Under the pieces are notes generated by a model, which did not search any database, had not been told where the DNA came from, and saw only the letters and a list, made by a program, of their open reading frames with translations. This document shows, piece after piece, positions 7,842-15,317 of a DNA stretch of 35,583 nucleotides (its first letter is position 1; each line of letters begins with the position of its first letter). The stretch is taken from the IMG/VR virus record IMGVR_UViG_3300033156_000290, positions 1 to 35,583 of that record, one strand, 5' to 3'. The DNA comes from a virus. The translations under genes were made by a program, and so were the position numbers.

Positions 7842-8522
7842 GTGTCTCGTGCTTATAGTACGTTCACTTATAAAGTAAACGAAACCTTCGAATCTATCCA
7901 AGGCGAAGGTCTCCTTACAGGTGCCCTTGTGACATTCATACGTCTTCAGGGATGCAACGTTGGATGTGATTGGTGTGATACACCCAAAGGTCATGATGTT
8001 GACTCAGGACACATTATGACAGTAGAACGAATCCTTAACGCTACAAGAGAGTACACGAATCGTCATGTAGTTATTACTGGAGGAGAGCCTACTCTTCAAG
8101 ACCTCTTTCCTCTACTACTTTGTTTACTTCACGAACTGCCAAAACTACACACTATACAAATAGAGACATCTGGAGTTCAGGGATTTAGGATTCCTAACGC
8201 TTATGTTCGCAGTAGAAGCTCAGCCACAACAATATGGGTAACGTTGTCTCCTAAACCCAAGTTGCATTATGGCATACACCGAGACTTCCCTCGACACCTT
8301 ATTAAGGAGTTTAAGTTCGTTATAGACCGTCACATAACACTTAAAGACATAGAGGGCTGTTACGAGCATATATCCTTACGAGAGACTTCTATCATACTTC
8401 AACCTGAATCTAACAAGGCTTCTATGACGAAAAAGGCTATGACCTTTCAAAAGGCCTTGGTAAAATCTGGACATATAGTATATGTACGGCCACAATTACA
8501 TCGGCTACTTAACTGGAGGTAA
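7842..8522 (+). CDS. queE: 7-carboxy-7-deazaguanine synthase QueE (radical SAM)
   Basis: QueE is the radical-SAM enzyme that contracts 6-carboxytetrahydropterin to 7-carboxy-7-deazaguanine. The 226-residue protein shows ESIQGEG (18-23), the cluster motif C-x3-C-x2-C at Cys38, Cys42 and Cys45 (GCNVGCDWCDT), and the SAM-binding ITGGEPT at 78-84. The C-terminal LSPKPK and VDRH regions are also typical. GTG 7842 is used, with GAGGAGG about ten bases upstream, and follows the queD stop with one base between. The CX3CX2C spacing is the standard one rather than the extended variant of some QueE proteins. Confidence 0.95.
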   Translation: MSRAYSTFTYKVNETFESIQGEGLLTGALVTFIRLQGCNVGCDWCDTPKGHDVDSGHIMTVERILNATREYTNRHVVITGGEPTLQDLFPLLLCLLHELPKLHTIQIETSGVQGFRIPNAYVRSRSSATTIWVTLSPKPKLHYGIHRDFPRHLIKEFKFVIDRHITLKDIEGCYEHISLRETSIILQPESNKASMTKKAMTFQKALVKSGHIVYVRPQLHRLLNWR

Positions 8523-8523
8523 C

Positions 8524-9093
8524 ATGGCAGACCTAAACAAGTTAGAAAAACTGTTTAAAGAAATCCTTATTGAACTCGACTTCGACCTAGCAGACCCAAG
8601 CCTCTGCGGAACGCCTCATAGGCTTGCAAAGCTTTGGGGGGAGGAGCTGTTTAAAGGTGTAAAAGTGAACGAAACTGAGCCTTTGAAGGTGAGCTTCCCA
8701 GTTGGTACACGGAACATTGTTCTTGTTAAAGATATTCCGTTCTTTTCAGTATGTGAGCATCATATACTGCCTATTATAGGTGTTGCTCATGTAGGATACA
8801 TTCCTTTTGAAAAAGTAGTAGGCCTTTCCAAACTTGCAAGGGTTGTAGAGATAGTCTCACGCAGACCCCAAGTTCAAGAGCGTATGACTGAACAGATTGC
8901 GCTTGCTATCCGTAACACTATCAGACCTCTTGGTGTAATGGTAGTCGTTCAAGCTGAGCACCTTTGCATGACAATGAGAGGAGTTCAGAAGCCTGGGTCG
9001 CTTACGGTGACGTCGTCCATTAAAGGTGTATTTCGTGATACTCCATCGGCTCGTGAAGAGCTAATGAAACTTATACAGTTGGAGGAAAAGTAA
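8524..9093 (+). CDS. folE: GTP cyclohydrolase I FolE
   Basis: FolE opens the GTP imidazole ring to give dihydroneopterin triphosphate, the first precursor of the preQ0 route. The 189-residue protein has the zinc ligands Cys77 and His80 (SVCEHHILP) and Cys148 (HLCMTMRG), plus GYIPFEKVVGLSKLARVVE and the QERMTEQIA helix. These are full-length family hallmarks. ATG 8524 is preceded by CTGGAGGTAAC and is favoured over an earlier in-frame ATG at 8482 that lies inside queE. A phage copy would lift GTP flow into deazaguanine synthesis beyond host folate needs. Confidence 0.95.
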   Translation: MADLNKLEKLFKEILIELDFDLADPSLCGTPHRLAKLWGEELFKGVKVNETEPLKVSFPVGTRNIVLVKDIPFFSVCEHHILPIIGVAHVGYIPFEKVVGLSKLARVVEIVSRRPQVQERMTEQIALAIRNTIRPLGVMVVVQAEHLCMTMRGVQKPGSLTVTSSIKGVFRDTPSAREELMKLIQLEEK

Positions 9094-9425
9094 TGGAGAT
9101 TGAAACTATTATGGTTCCTAAGGAACTCGAGCCTACGTTTAATAGGATCCTTGACCTTTTTAGGGATAGGAGCGATCTATACGATACGAGCTCTCCATTT
9201 GGAGCTGTAGAGGAGAGCGCTCGTAACAACAACATGACTTCAAGTGAATGGTCTCTATGTATGGCAACCTATAAAATGTCAAGAATGAGACAGCTTCGTA
9301 TCAATATGACTTCTTGCGAAAACTCGCATATACGAGGAACACTTGAAACGAAACTGGTCGATGAAGCTTTGGACGCAATTGTATACCTTATTGCGTTTCT
9401 TCACTTCAAAGGTTTTTCGATATGA
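9093..9425 (+). CDS. MazG-like/DUF6378-like small protein
   Basis: A 110-residue helical protein. The second half (SSEWSLCMATYKMSRMRQLR, then LVDEALDAIVYLIAFLHF) resembles the all-alpha MazG/DUF6378 nucleotide pyrophosphohydrolase-like family, in which a helix with spaced Glu and Asp residues binds metal and nucleoside triphosphate. The similarity is weak and part of the canonical EExxE metal motif is not seen, so activity is uncertain. The gene is coupled on both sides: its ATG overlaps the folE stop (TAATG) and its own stop overlaps the next ATG (ATGA at 9422-9425). Its location inside the deazaguanine cluster suggests a link with nucleotide pool control. That is an inference from context. 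Confidence 0.55.
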   Translation: MEIETIMVPKELEPTFNRILDLFRDRSDLYDTSSPFGAVEESARNNNMTSSEWSLCMATYKMSRMRQLRINMTSCENSHIRGTLETKLVDEALDAIVYLIAFLHFKGFSI

Positions 9426-10390
9426 AACTAGCTTTAATACCACCACCTATTTGGGTCGAGTACTATTGTAGTATGACAGACTACCAAATGGCTCTAGCCC
9501 ATTTAGTAGAAGAAGGGAGACCGTATACAAAGTTCTTTAGGCAGTGTTCCCTTAATGGTCAGTTTGTTATGCTCGATAACTCTGTAATAGAGACTGGAGA
9601 GGCTATCTCAGACTGGGATGACTACCTGCACAAGGCGCACCTTGTTGGTGCTAAGGAAATAGTTGTTCCTGACGTGTATCTCCAATCAAAAGAGTCACTG
9701 GACAAAGCAAGAGAGTTCCTTAAATGGTACCAAAACGCTTCCTTACGTACAGATGACCTTAGTCTCATGCTAGTACCACAAGGAAAAAATGTAGACGAAA
9801 GTATAAGGTGTGCATATAACCTTATACAACTTGCTCAAGGAGAGGGGATACAGTATACTATTGGTGTTCCAAGGTCGCTAGTATATCAAACAAAGAATGC
9901 TAGTGCTAGAATAAGGGTAATAGACGCTCTTCCTCGCAAAGTACAGGTACACTTACTTGGACAGGCAGAACCCCTATGCACACTAGCTAGAATTAGCCGT
10001 CGATACTTTAATGTTAGAGGTATCGACACTAAGTTGCCTTTCAAACTTATACGAAACGGACTTAGAGTTAACGAGATTCTCCCTCGCACTGAGAATAGGG
10101 ACTTCGAACTAGTACACTTTTTACAGAACCTGAAAACGATTCCTATGGATTTTAGTGAACCGCTTACAGAGTTTTGGAAGGATAGGATTCCTAAACGCTC
10201 TCTCCGAGTGTACCCACCAAGGATTTGGGGAGATGAACAACATGACGAATGCCGTCACGCTATTCAGTGTCTAATGAGAGTGTGTCACGGACACGACTCT
10301 TGGACAACATACGACATACTTTCAAGAACACCTACATATAATAACAAAGGAGGTTTCTCAGATGAAACTTGTACAGGTACACGAAAGTGA
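9422..10390 (+). CDS. dpdA: DpdA-like DNA deazaguanine transglycosylase
   Basis: DpdA is related to tRNA-guanine transglycosylase but exchanges guanine in DNA for a 7-deazaguanine base. The 322-residue protein shows the pattern I associate with phage DpdA: VMLDNSVIE (LDN at 51-53), VVPDVYLQ (83-86), the IGVPRS strand (147-152), VHLLGQ (176-181) and RGIDTKLPF (199-207), spread as in a TIM barrel. The aspartates at 52, 84 and 202 are candidate catalytic residues; I cannot say which is the nucleophile. It sits directly behind queC-queD-queE-folE, the standard phage arrangement. The ATG overlaps the previous stop, and the last 29 bases overlap the next gene. Because this enzyme acts on DNA, the upstream genes most likely serve phage genome modification rather than tRNA queuosine. 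Confidence 0.85.
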   Translation: MKLALIPPPIWVEYYCSMTDYQMALAHLVEEGRPYTKFFRQCSLNGQFVMLDNSVIETGEAISDWDDYLHKAHLVGAKEIVVPDVYLQSKESLDKAREFLKWYQNASLRTDDLSLMLVPQGKNVDESIRCAYNLIQLAQGEGIQYTIGVPRSLVYQTKNASARIRVIDALPRKVQVHLLGQAEPLCTLARISRRYFNVRGIDTKLPFKLIRNGLRVNEILPRTENRDFELVHFLQNLKTIPMDFSEPLTEFWKDRIPKRSLRVYPPRIWGDEQHDECRHAIQCLMRVCHGHDSWTTYDILSRTPTYNNKGGFSDETCTGTRK

Positions 10391-10751
10391 GGTTCTCGCC
10401 AGAGGCGGAGGACGTAGAGGAAGGATCAGTTGGCCTATCCTCAAGATGTTTATGGAGTCTAACATACACTTGTGTATGTTGGATCGCGAAGGCCTTCAGC
10501 AGACACCTACACAGATAGCTGCTTCCATAAGAGCGTACGCTGTCAAGAAGGAGCTACCTGTAAAAGTGTTCCAAAGAGGAGGCGAAGTCTACCTTCAGAG
10601 AACGGACATCGACAGCAAAGGTAACCCAATCCCCAAAGAGTTGCAGGAGGAAATCTCTAAAAGGGAGTCGTCAGTAGCCGAAGGTCCTACCATTGACATC
10701 GAGGTAGTACGCAGTACCGACCCTTCTGAAGGTTCACCTGAAAAGGAGTAG
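10362..10751 (+). CDS. Hypothetical basic phage protein
   Basis: A 129-residue protein of unknown family. The N-terminal half is basic (ARGGGRRGRISWPILKMFMES) and has a helix-turn-helix-like section (TPTQIAASIRAYAVKKELP). It is followed by a short beta hairpin (VKVFQRGGEVYLQRTD) and an acidic, disordered C-terminal tail rich in Glu, Ser and Pro. A DNA-binding role is possible but unproven. ATG 10362 has AAAGGAGG directly upstream, inside the end of dpdA, and the stop precedes the DJ-1-like gene by 5 bases. The position between dpdA and polymerase makes a role in DNA modification or replication plausible. Confidence 0.7.
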   Translation: MKLVQVHESEVLARGGGRRGRISWPILKMFMESNIHLCMLDREGLQQTPTQIAASIRAYAVKKELPVKVFQRGGEVYLQRTDIDSKGNPIPKELQEEISKRESSVAEGPTIDIEVVRSTDPSEGSPEKE

Positions 10752-10756
10752 TTAAA

Positions 10757-11401
10757 CTGAAAACACTAATTGTTGTGTCAAAAAGGTTCAACGGACACGA
10801 GCTGTTCGTAACTTTGCGTCGCTTAGTAGACAATGACATTGGGTTCTACATAGCAACGGATGACAACCTACATTTAGAGGATGAGATCACAAAGAGACCT
10901 TTCAAAGCTCACGATACCATAGAGAATATTCACGACACTAGCCCATTCCAAGGTCTCTTTGTGATCAGTGGCAACCTCAAAGACACTATAAGACACTGGC
11001 ACGATAACCATATTCGTAACCTGGTCGAAGAGTTTGCCACAAGCGACAAGGTCATCGCAGCTATCTGCTGTTCCGTTCCTACTATTAGGTACGCCTGCAA
11101 AGAGAGAAGAGTATCGGTCTTCCCTCTAGTTGAAGCCAAAAGGCTACTTACTGACGCAGGTGCGATACTCACTGGTACCTCTCGTACGGTTGACGGAAAG
11201 ATAGTAACTGCTGAAACCCAAATGTCTACAGGATACTGGGTGGAAGACGCAATAGCTCTTATGCAAGGTCAAACAGTGATAGTAGACCTTCCTAAGACAT
11301 TTACTCCTCAAGGTACTCTCCGAAACGATCGCCTTAGAAGGTACATTCGTATACGTAACGAGGTGCTACGTGAAAGAAGCAGAAGTCCTAAAGATTCCTG
11401 A
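10757..11401 (+). CDS. DJ-1/PfpI superfamily protein, probably started at CTG
   Basis: The protein has the class I glutamine-amidotransferase-like fold signature of DJ-1/PfpI. The sequence FNGHEL carries the conserved acidic residue (Glu15). A strand LFVISGN is followed by a helix leading to the nucleophile elbow VIAAICCSVPTIR (Cys104, with Cys105 adjacent), and then AGAILTGTSRTVDGKIVTAE. The first ATG/GTG/TTG start in this frame is GTG 10775, but that would delete most of the first beta strand. CTG 10757 restores KTLIVV and stands 8 bases after AAGGAG, so I choose it. Family members include deglycase/glyoxalase and amidase-like proteins, and the substrate cannot be read from sequence. It overlaps the polymerase gene by 32 bases and lies in the same operon as the preQ0 and DpdA genes. 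Confidence 0.75.
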   Translation: MKTLIVVSKRFNGHELFVTLRRLVDNDIGFYIATDDNLHLEDEITKRPFKAHDTIENIHDTSPFQGLFVISGNLKDTIRHWHDNHIRNLVEEFATSDKVIAAICCSVPTIRYACKERRVSVFPLVEAKRLLTDAGAILTGTSRTVDGKIVTAETQMSTGYWVEDAIALMQGQTVIVDLPKTFTPQGTLRNDRLRRYIRIRNEVLRERSRSPKDS

Positions 11402-13754
11402 ACAGGAAACACAAACAGGTCCAGGCAAGTGCGAAGAGTGTTCTCTTAGCATTCGTCGAATGGTTCCTGGATACGGTCCAGACAAGGCTAACGTTGTTAT
11501 AGTTGGCGAAGCTCCTGGCCGTATGGAAGTCCTCGAAGGTAGACCCTTTGTAGGACAATCAGGTAAACTACTCGACGCGATGCTAGAAGGTCTTGGGTAC
11601 CACCGAAAAGACGTATACACTACGAACGTATGCCTATGTAGACCTGATGAAAACAGAGAGCCTACTGACCACGAGATAATGTGCTGTAACGAAAGACTAT
11701 ATGAGGAGATAAAGTCTCGAGAACCCAAAGTAGTAATCGCTATGGGTAAGACAGCTTCCAGAACCCTTTTCACAGAGAAGTTTGAGGATGCAACCTTACT
11801 CGACACTCGCGGAATGTTTAGGTTCAACAGCCGCCTCGGATGCAAAGTGTTCAGTACCTTCCATCCTGCATACTTGTTAAGGTCACCTGATCAGTTCAAT
11901 GTTACTATGGAGGACTTGGAAACTGCCCTTAATCCTGACATTTGGGACAAGACGTACAATGTAGAAGACGTCACATACCATGTATGTACTACTGCCCTAG
12001 AAGCCGTCAAAGAGCTAGAGAAGCACAAAGATGGGGAGGTTGCTGTTATAGACGTAGAGACTGATGGATACAACATGAATACTAACAGACTTCTCTGTGC
12101 TGGAATATGTTTCGATGGCAAACATGTTATTGTTATCCCTGAAAAAGTTCTATACGACCCGTTCTTTCGCTGGAACTGTAAACTTGGCAGATTTAGAGCA
12201 GTTGGACACAATATAAAGTTTGATGCCAAGTTCATTTCCAAACAACTTGGTGTGAAGATTAACATCTACGGCGACACTATGTTGCAGCACTATGTTCAAC
12301 TTGAGACACAAGGGACACATGGTCTCAAGAACTTGCTAGGTAGAAAGTTTGGTGTTCCAGACTACAAACAAGAAGTGTTTATATACCTAAAGAAGAAGTC
12401 TGACTCTTTTAGAGGAGTACCACCTGAAATTCTACACAAGTACGTCTCTAGAGACGCAGCGTTTACGAGACTTCTATGGGAAGTACAAAGTAACGAGATA
12501 AAAGGTACCTCTAGTGAAAAAGTATACGAAACTGTTATGATGCCTGTTGAACGTATGCTCACTGAGATTGAACAGATAGGTATCAGAGTCGACCCTGAAT
12601 ACGCAACAGCGATACACGCTAAAATGAGCAAGGTGTCAAACGAAATTGTTAAGAAGATCCGTGACGCAGCTGGACTTCCCAACTTAAACCCTAACTCGCC
12701 GAAGCAGGTTGCACACCTGTTGTATGAACAGCTTGCACTCCCAAGTAGGTTTAAAGGGTCAACTAGAAAGGAAGCTCTACAAAAACTCGAACACTTACAC
12801 CCCATAGTATCAGACTTGTTAGCTCTTAGACGAAACAACAAACTCCTTAACACGTATGTTGATAAAGTGTTAAGAGTTAAAGACGAAAACGATATGTTGT
12901 ATCCCGACTACAGACTACATGGAACTACAAGTGGTCGTCTCTCATGTAGAGGAGGACGCAAAGGAAGTGTAGACGAACAAGCAGGCGGGTACCCCATTCA
13001 AACTATTCCAAGAGAAGGGGGTATACGTGAGATGTTCATACCAACAAAAGAAGGGAATGTCTTTGTAATGTCCGACTACAACCAAGCTGAAGTTAGAATG
13101 ATGGCAATACTTTCTGGAGACGAGAACTTGCGAAAGGTTCTCGAAGGTCCACTTAGACTTCATAAGTACTATGCCATAATGAAGTATGGTGAGAACTATA
13201 CTAAATCTGAGTACATCAGGGCCAAAGCTATTGTATTTGGAATATCTTATGGAAGAAAGGCACGTTCAGTTGCTGAAGAGTTCAACATTACACTAGTTGA
13301 AGCTCAAGGTCTAATAGACGACTATTTCGAAAGGTTCCCTAAACTTAAAGAATGGATAGACAAGGTTCATAACGACATTTCTAATGGTGTCATACCTACT
13401 TCCTTTTTTGGAAGACAGAGACACTTCGGACTCATAACCGATGCGAATCGAAACGAGGTAATGAACGAAGCTGTAAACTTCTACTGTCAAGGTCCAGCTT
13501 CTGACGTAACTATTCTAAGTGCAGTAAAAGTGTGTGAGGAATTAGGACCTGTAGTAAGAGCGCTTCTACACGATTCCATTATGATTGAAGTACCTTTGGA
13601 AGAATACCAGGAAGCAGCCTGTGTCCTAAAAGACATTATGGAAAGTACTCCACACAAGTGTTTCGACACCAAAGGCATCCTTTTTCCCTGTGACGTTCAC
13701 GCAGCGACGAGGTGGTCTGACGAAGATGAATATAGTCTCCCTTTAGACCTATAG
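11370..13754 (+). CDS. Family 4-type uracil-DNA glycosylase fused to family A DNA polymerase
   Basis: A 794-residue fusion. Residues 1 to about 190 form an Fe-S uracil-DNA glycosylase: cluster cysteines Cys21, Cys24, Cys90 and Cys106 (the last pair with x15 spacing), motif GEAPG (46-50), and HPAYLLRSP (165-173). Residues about 220-375 are a DEDD 3'-5' exonuclease with Asp228, Glu230 (IDVET), NIKFD (281-285) and Asp362. The C-terminal half is Pol I-like: motif A SDYNQAEVR (Asp569, Glu574), O-helix RAKAIVFGISYG (Arg617, Lys619, Phe623, Tyr627) and motif C HDS (734-736). All catalytic residues appear intact. It should replicate the phage genome with proofreading, and remove or sense uracil in the template. 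GTG 11370 has a GAGG site and lies within the DJ-1-like gene. No 5' nuclease domain is present. Confidence 0.9.
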   Translation: MKEAEVLKIPEQETQTGPGKCEECSLSIRRMVPGYGPDKANVVIVGEAPGRMEVLEGRPFVGQSGKLLDAMLEGLGYHRKDVYTTNVCLCRPDENREPTDHEIMCCNERLYEEIKSREPKVVIAMGKTASRTLFTEKFEDATLLDTRGMFRFNSRLGCKVFSTFHPAYLLRSPDQFNVTMEDLETALNPDIWDKTYNVEDVTYHVCTTALEAVKELEKHKDGEVAVIDVETDGYNMNTNRLLCAGICFDGKHVIVIPEKVLYDPFFRWNCKLGRFRAVGHNIKFDAKFISKQLGVKINIYGDTMLQHYVQLETQGTHGLKNLLGRKFGVPDYKQEVFIYLKKKSDSFRGVPPEILHKYVSRDAAFTRLLWEVQSNEIKGTSSEKVYETVMMPVERMLTEIEQIGIRVDPEYATAIHAKMSKVSNEIVKKIRDAAGLPNLNPNSPKQVAHLLYEQLALPSRFKGSTRKEALQKLEHLHPIVSDLLALRRNNKLLNTYVDKVLRVKDENDMLYPDYRLHGTTSGRLSCRGGRKGSVDEQAGGYPIQTIPREGGIREMFIPTKEGNVFVMSDYNQAEVRMMAILSGDENLRKVLEGPLRLHKYYAIMKYGENYTKSEYIRAKAIVFGISYGRKARSVAEEFNITLVEAQGLIDDYFERFPKLKEWIDKVHNDISNGVIPTSFFGRQRHFGLITDANRNEVMNEAVNFYCQGPASDVTILSAVKVCEELGPVVRALLHDSIMIEVPLEEYQEAACVLKDIMESTPHKCFDTKGILFPCDVHAATRWSDEDEYSLPLDL

Positions 13755-13837
13755 AGAAGTCTACTAATCACTAAAGGACACTTCAAGGGAGATATATAAA
13801 ACAAAGCGTAAAACCCATGGATATCTAGGAGAACCTT

Positions 13838-14569
13838 ATGAAGATTCTTAAACAAGGTAGCAAAGGAGTAGACGTTGTGACCCTTCAGAGGGCACTAAAC
13901 GTCTACGGTTACGGACTCGCACTCGATGGAGAGTTCGGTCCTTTAACAGAAAAGGCACTGAAATCCTTCCAAGAGAGGAACGGTCTGTATCCTGATGGTA
14001 TAGCAGGTCCACTTACTTATGCCAAATTGAAGTCCCTCATAGACGGCTTTGGAGACTTCTACTCTCCACCCAAAAAAGCGGAAAAGTACAGCAAGTACTC
14101 CTTTTACGAAGCAATCATCCTTCAAGATTGTCCTATAAGGATTGCGGTCTTGAAGTTTGCTGAAACAGCCTTAGGTCGCGAAGAAGAGAAAGGGAACAGA
14201 GGCCCTATCGTTAGAGCTTCTATGGAAGGTTACGAAGGAGGAGAAGAAGGGTCTCCTTGGTGTGCAGGCTTCGTTACTAAATGTGTAGAGTTCGTGTATA
14301 AGTGCAGAAACCAACACGCTCCAATTCCAAGAACCTTTTATGTCCCCTATCTAGCTAGGAATGCACAGGCTCGGGGGATTTATACTGAAGACTTGTCCAA
14401 AGTTAAGAAGGGTCACATCTTTATGACTGAAGGTTATAAACACGTTGGCTTTGTTAAGTCTGTAGATAGGGACGCCAAGAACATAACAACTGTAGAAGGG
14501 AATGCAGGCGACAAAGTAGCGTCACAAGTTCGTGACGCTACTAAGTTGTCTTTTATAACCTACAGTTAA
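13838..14569 (+). CDS. Endolysin: peptidoglycan-binding domain plus CHAP-like cysteine amidase
   Basis: The 243-residue protein starts with a PG_binding_1 repeat (residues 1-68: LKQGSKGVDVVTLQRAL, DGEFGPLTEKALKSFQ, PDGIAGPLTYAKL). A linker leads to a CHAP/NlpC-like catalytic domain with Cys142 in SPWCAGFV, His202 in HVGFV, and Glu220 or Asn222 in TVEGN as the third residue. It would cleave peptide or amide bonds in the host wall at lysis. There is no signal peptide, so release would depend on a holin; candidates lie just downstream on the other strand. ATG 13838 has AGGAGA upstream, after an 83-base gap from the polymerase gene. It is the last plus-strand gene, and its stop touches the stop of the converging minus-strand gene. 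Confidence 0.85.
   Translation: MKILKQGSKGVDVVTLQRALNVYGYGLALDGEFGPLTEKALKSFQERNGLYPDGIAGPLTYAKLKSLIDGFGDFYSPPKKAEKYSKYSFYEAIILQDCPIRIAVLKFAETALGREEEKGNRGPIVRASMEGYEGGEEGSPWCAGFVTKCVEFVYKCRNQHAPIPRTFYVPYLARNAQARGIYTEDLSKVKKGHIFMTEGYKHVGFVKSVDRDAKNITTVEGNAGDKVASQVRDATKLSFITYS
14515..14542. terminator. Hairpin at the convergent junction, inside the endolysin 3' end
   Basis: An 11-base perfect inverted repeat (AGTAGCGTCAC at 14515-14525, its complement at 14532-14542) with a 6-base loop lies about 25 bases before the endolysin stop. A modest T-rich stretch follows on the plus strand (GTCTTTTAT). The two operons meet with no gap, so a terminator embedded in coding sequence is plausible. The T-tract is weak, hence the low score. 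Confidence 0.35.
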
Positions 14570-15097
14570 CTAAGTTGTTAGCCCTGACCTTCGTGCTGCA
14601 AAGAGACCAAGGATGGTCTCTATTGGTACCGCATACTTTACTAGCATGTCCGATACTCTTTGCAGCGCTTCGTCAGGTGAGTGTCCTGTCCACCACGACC
14701 CAATAACTGTGAGTACCAGAAGGAAAACACAGAAAATGGTGAAGCTCTTGTACCAAGGCTTCTTTTTAACAAGCTCCTTATCTTTAGCCATAACAGCCTC
14801 CTCACAGAGAATTTTGCATTTTAACTTGTCAAGACTGACAGCAGCCTCAATGCCAAGGTTTATTTCATGTTCTTCGAGTACGTTAGGGTAAGTAGACTTT
14901 ACAACTTGAAGAACCTCTTCAGCTTTCTTAGCCCCAGGAATCCTTCTTTTAGCCTCGTGAGCGACGGCGGTTTTGATTGCTGTCCAAATAGGGTCTGGGA
15001 TAACTTCGGTAATGCTATCTTCAAGTTTCTGAGCCTTATACTTCAACTTGTTAACTGCTCGTTTACCTTTTCGGAAGATTTTTGTTAGCCAGCTCAT
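14570..15097 (-). CDS. Membrane protein, holin candidate
   Basis: A 175-residue protein. The N-terminal 110 residues are basic, amphipathic and soluble (KIFRKGKRAVNKLKYKAQK, then an alpha-helical region). A clear transmembrane segment follows at about 117-137 (FTIFCVFLLVLTVIGSWW), then a short loop and a weaker hydrophobic helix at 152-168 ending AARRSG. The location beside an endolysin and next to an XhlA-like gene makes a holin or holin partner likely, but I do not recognise a named family and the long soluble N-terminus is unusual. ATG 15097 has TTGGAG eight bases upstream. It is the last gene of the minus-strand operon and is separated from the previous one by a 300-base structured leader. 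Confidence 0.6.
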   Translation of the reverse strand: MSWLTKIFRKGKRAVNKLKYKAQKLEDSITEVIPDPIWTAIKTAVAHEAKRRIPGAKKAEEVLQVVKSTYPNVLEEHEINLGIEAAVSLDKLKCKILCEEAVMAKDKELVKKKPWYKSFTIFCVFLLVLTVIGSWWTGHSPDEALQRVSDMLVKYAVPIETILGLFAARRSGLTT

Positions 15098-15165
15098 AGA
15101 TTACTCCAAGATATCCATAAGATTTGCCTCAAAAACATAAGTATCCTCTGATAGCTTCTCAGGTT

Positions 15166-15186
15166 GCTACATGATTTCTGTGTAGC
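15166..15186. repeat. Short hairpin, 6-base stem
   Basis: GCTACA at 15166-15171 pairs with TGTAGC at 15181-15186 across a 9-base loop. It is the member of the hairpin series closest to the holin candidate, about 70 bases upstream of its start on the minus strand. Confidence 0.5.
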
Positions 15187-15217
15187 ATTAATAGGAGACT
15201 ATTGTATAACTTGTAAA

Positions 15218-15304
15218 GGAAGAGGTACCTTATATCAGTATCCGACCTTAATTGGTATGTTAGGAGTATTCCCCAGTGTCGAACTAGCATAAGGTACCTC
15301 TTCC
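15218..15304. repeat. Perfect 16-base inverted repeat with 55-base spacer
   Basis: GGAAGAGGTACCTTAT at 15218-15233 and its exact complement ATAAGGTACCTCTTCC at 15289-15304. Each arm contains the palindrome GGTACC, so each arm could also pair with copies of itself or with the neighbouring GGTACC hairpin. The 55-base spacer contains minor self-complementary stretches but no strong second hairpin that I can see. Confidence 0.75.
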
Positions 15305-15317
15305 CTACAAACTTAAA

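Noticed and set aside
6702-9093. Host-directed tRNA queuosine booster role for the que genes
   Set aside because: The adjacent DpdA-like enzyme acts on DNA and no QueF, QueA or tRNA-type TGT is present, so genome modification is the better reading.
11366-11845. 159-codon minus-strand frame opposite the UDG domain
   Set aside because: The plus-strand frame has clear UDG motifs with all cluster cysteines; the antisense product is Ser/Arg-rich with no family signal.
12362-12853. 163-codon minus-strand frame opposite the polymerase
   Set aside because: It is a shadow of a firmly assigned polymerase gene, without start signals.
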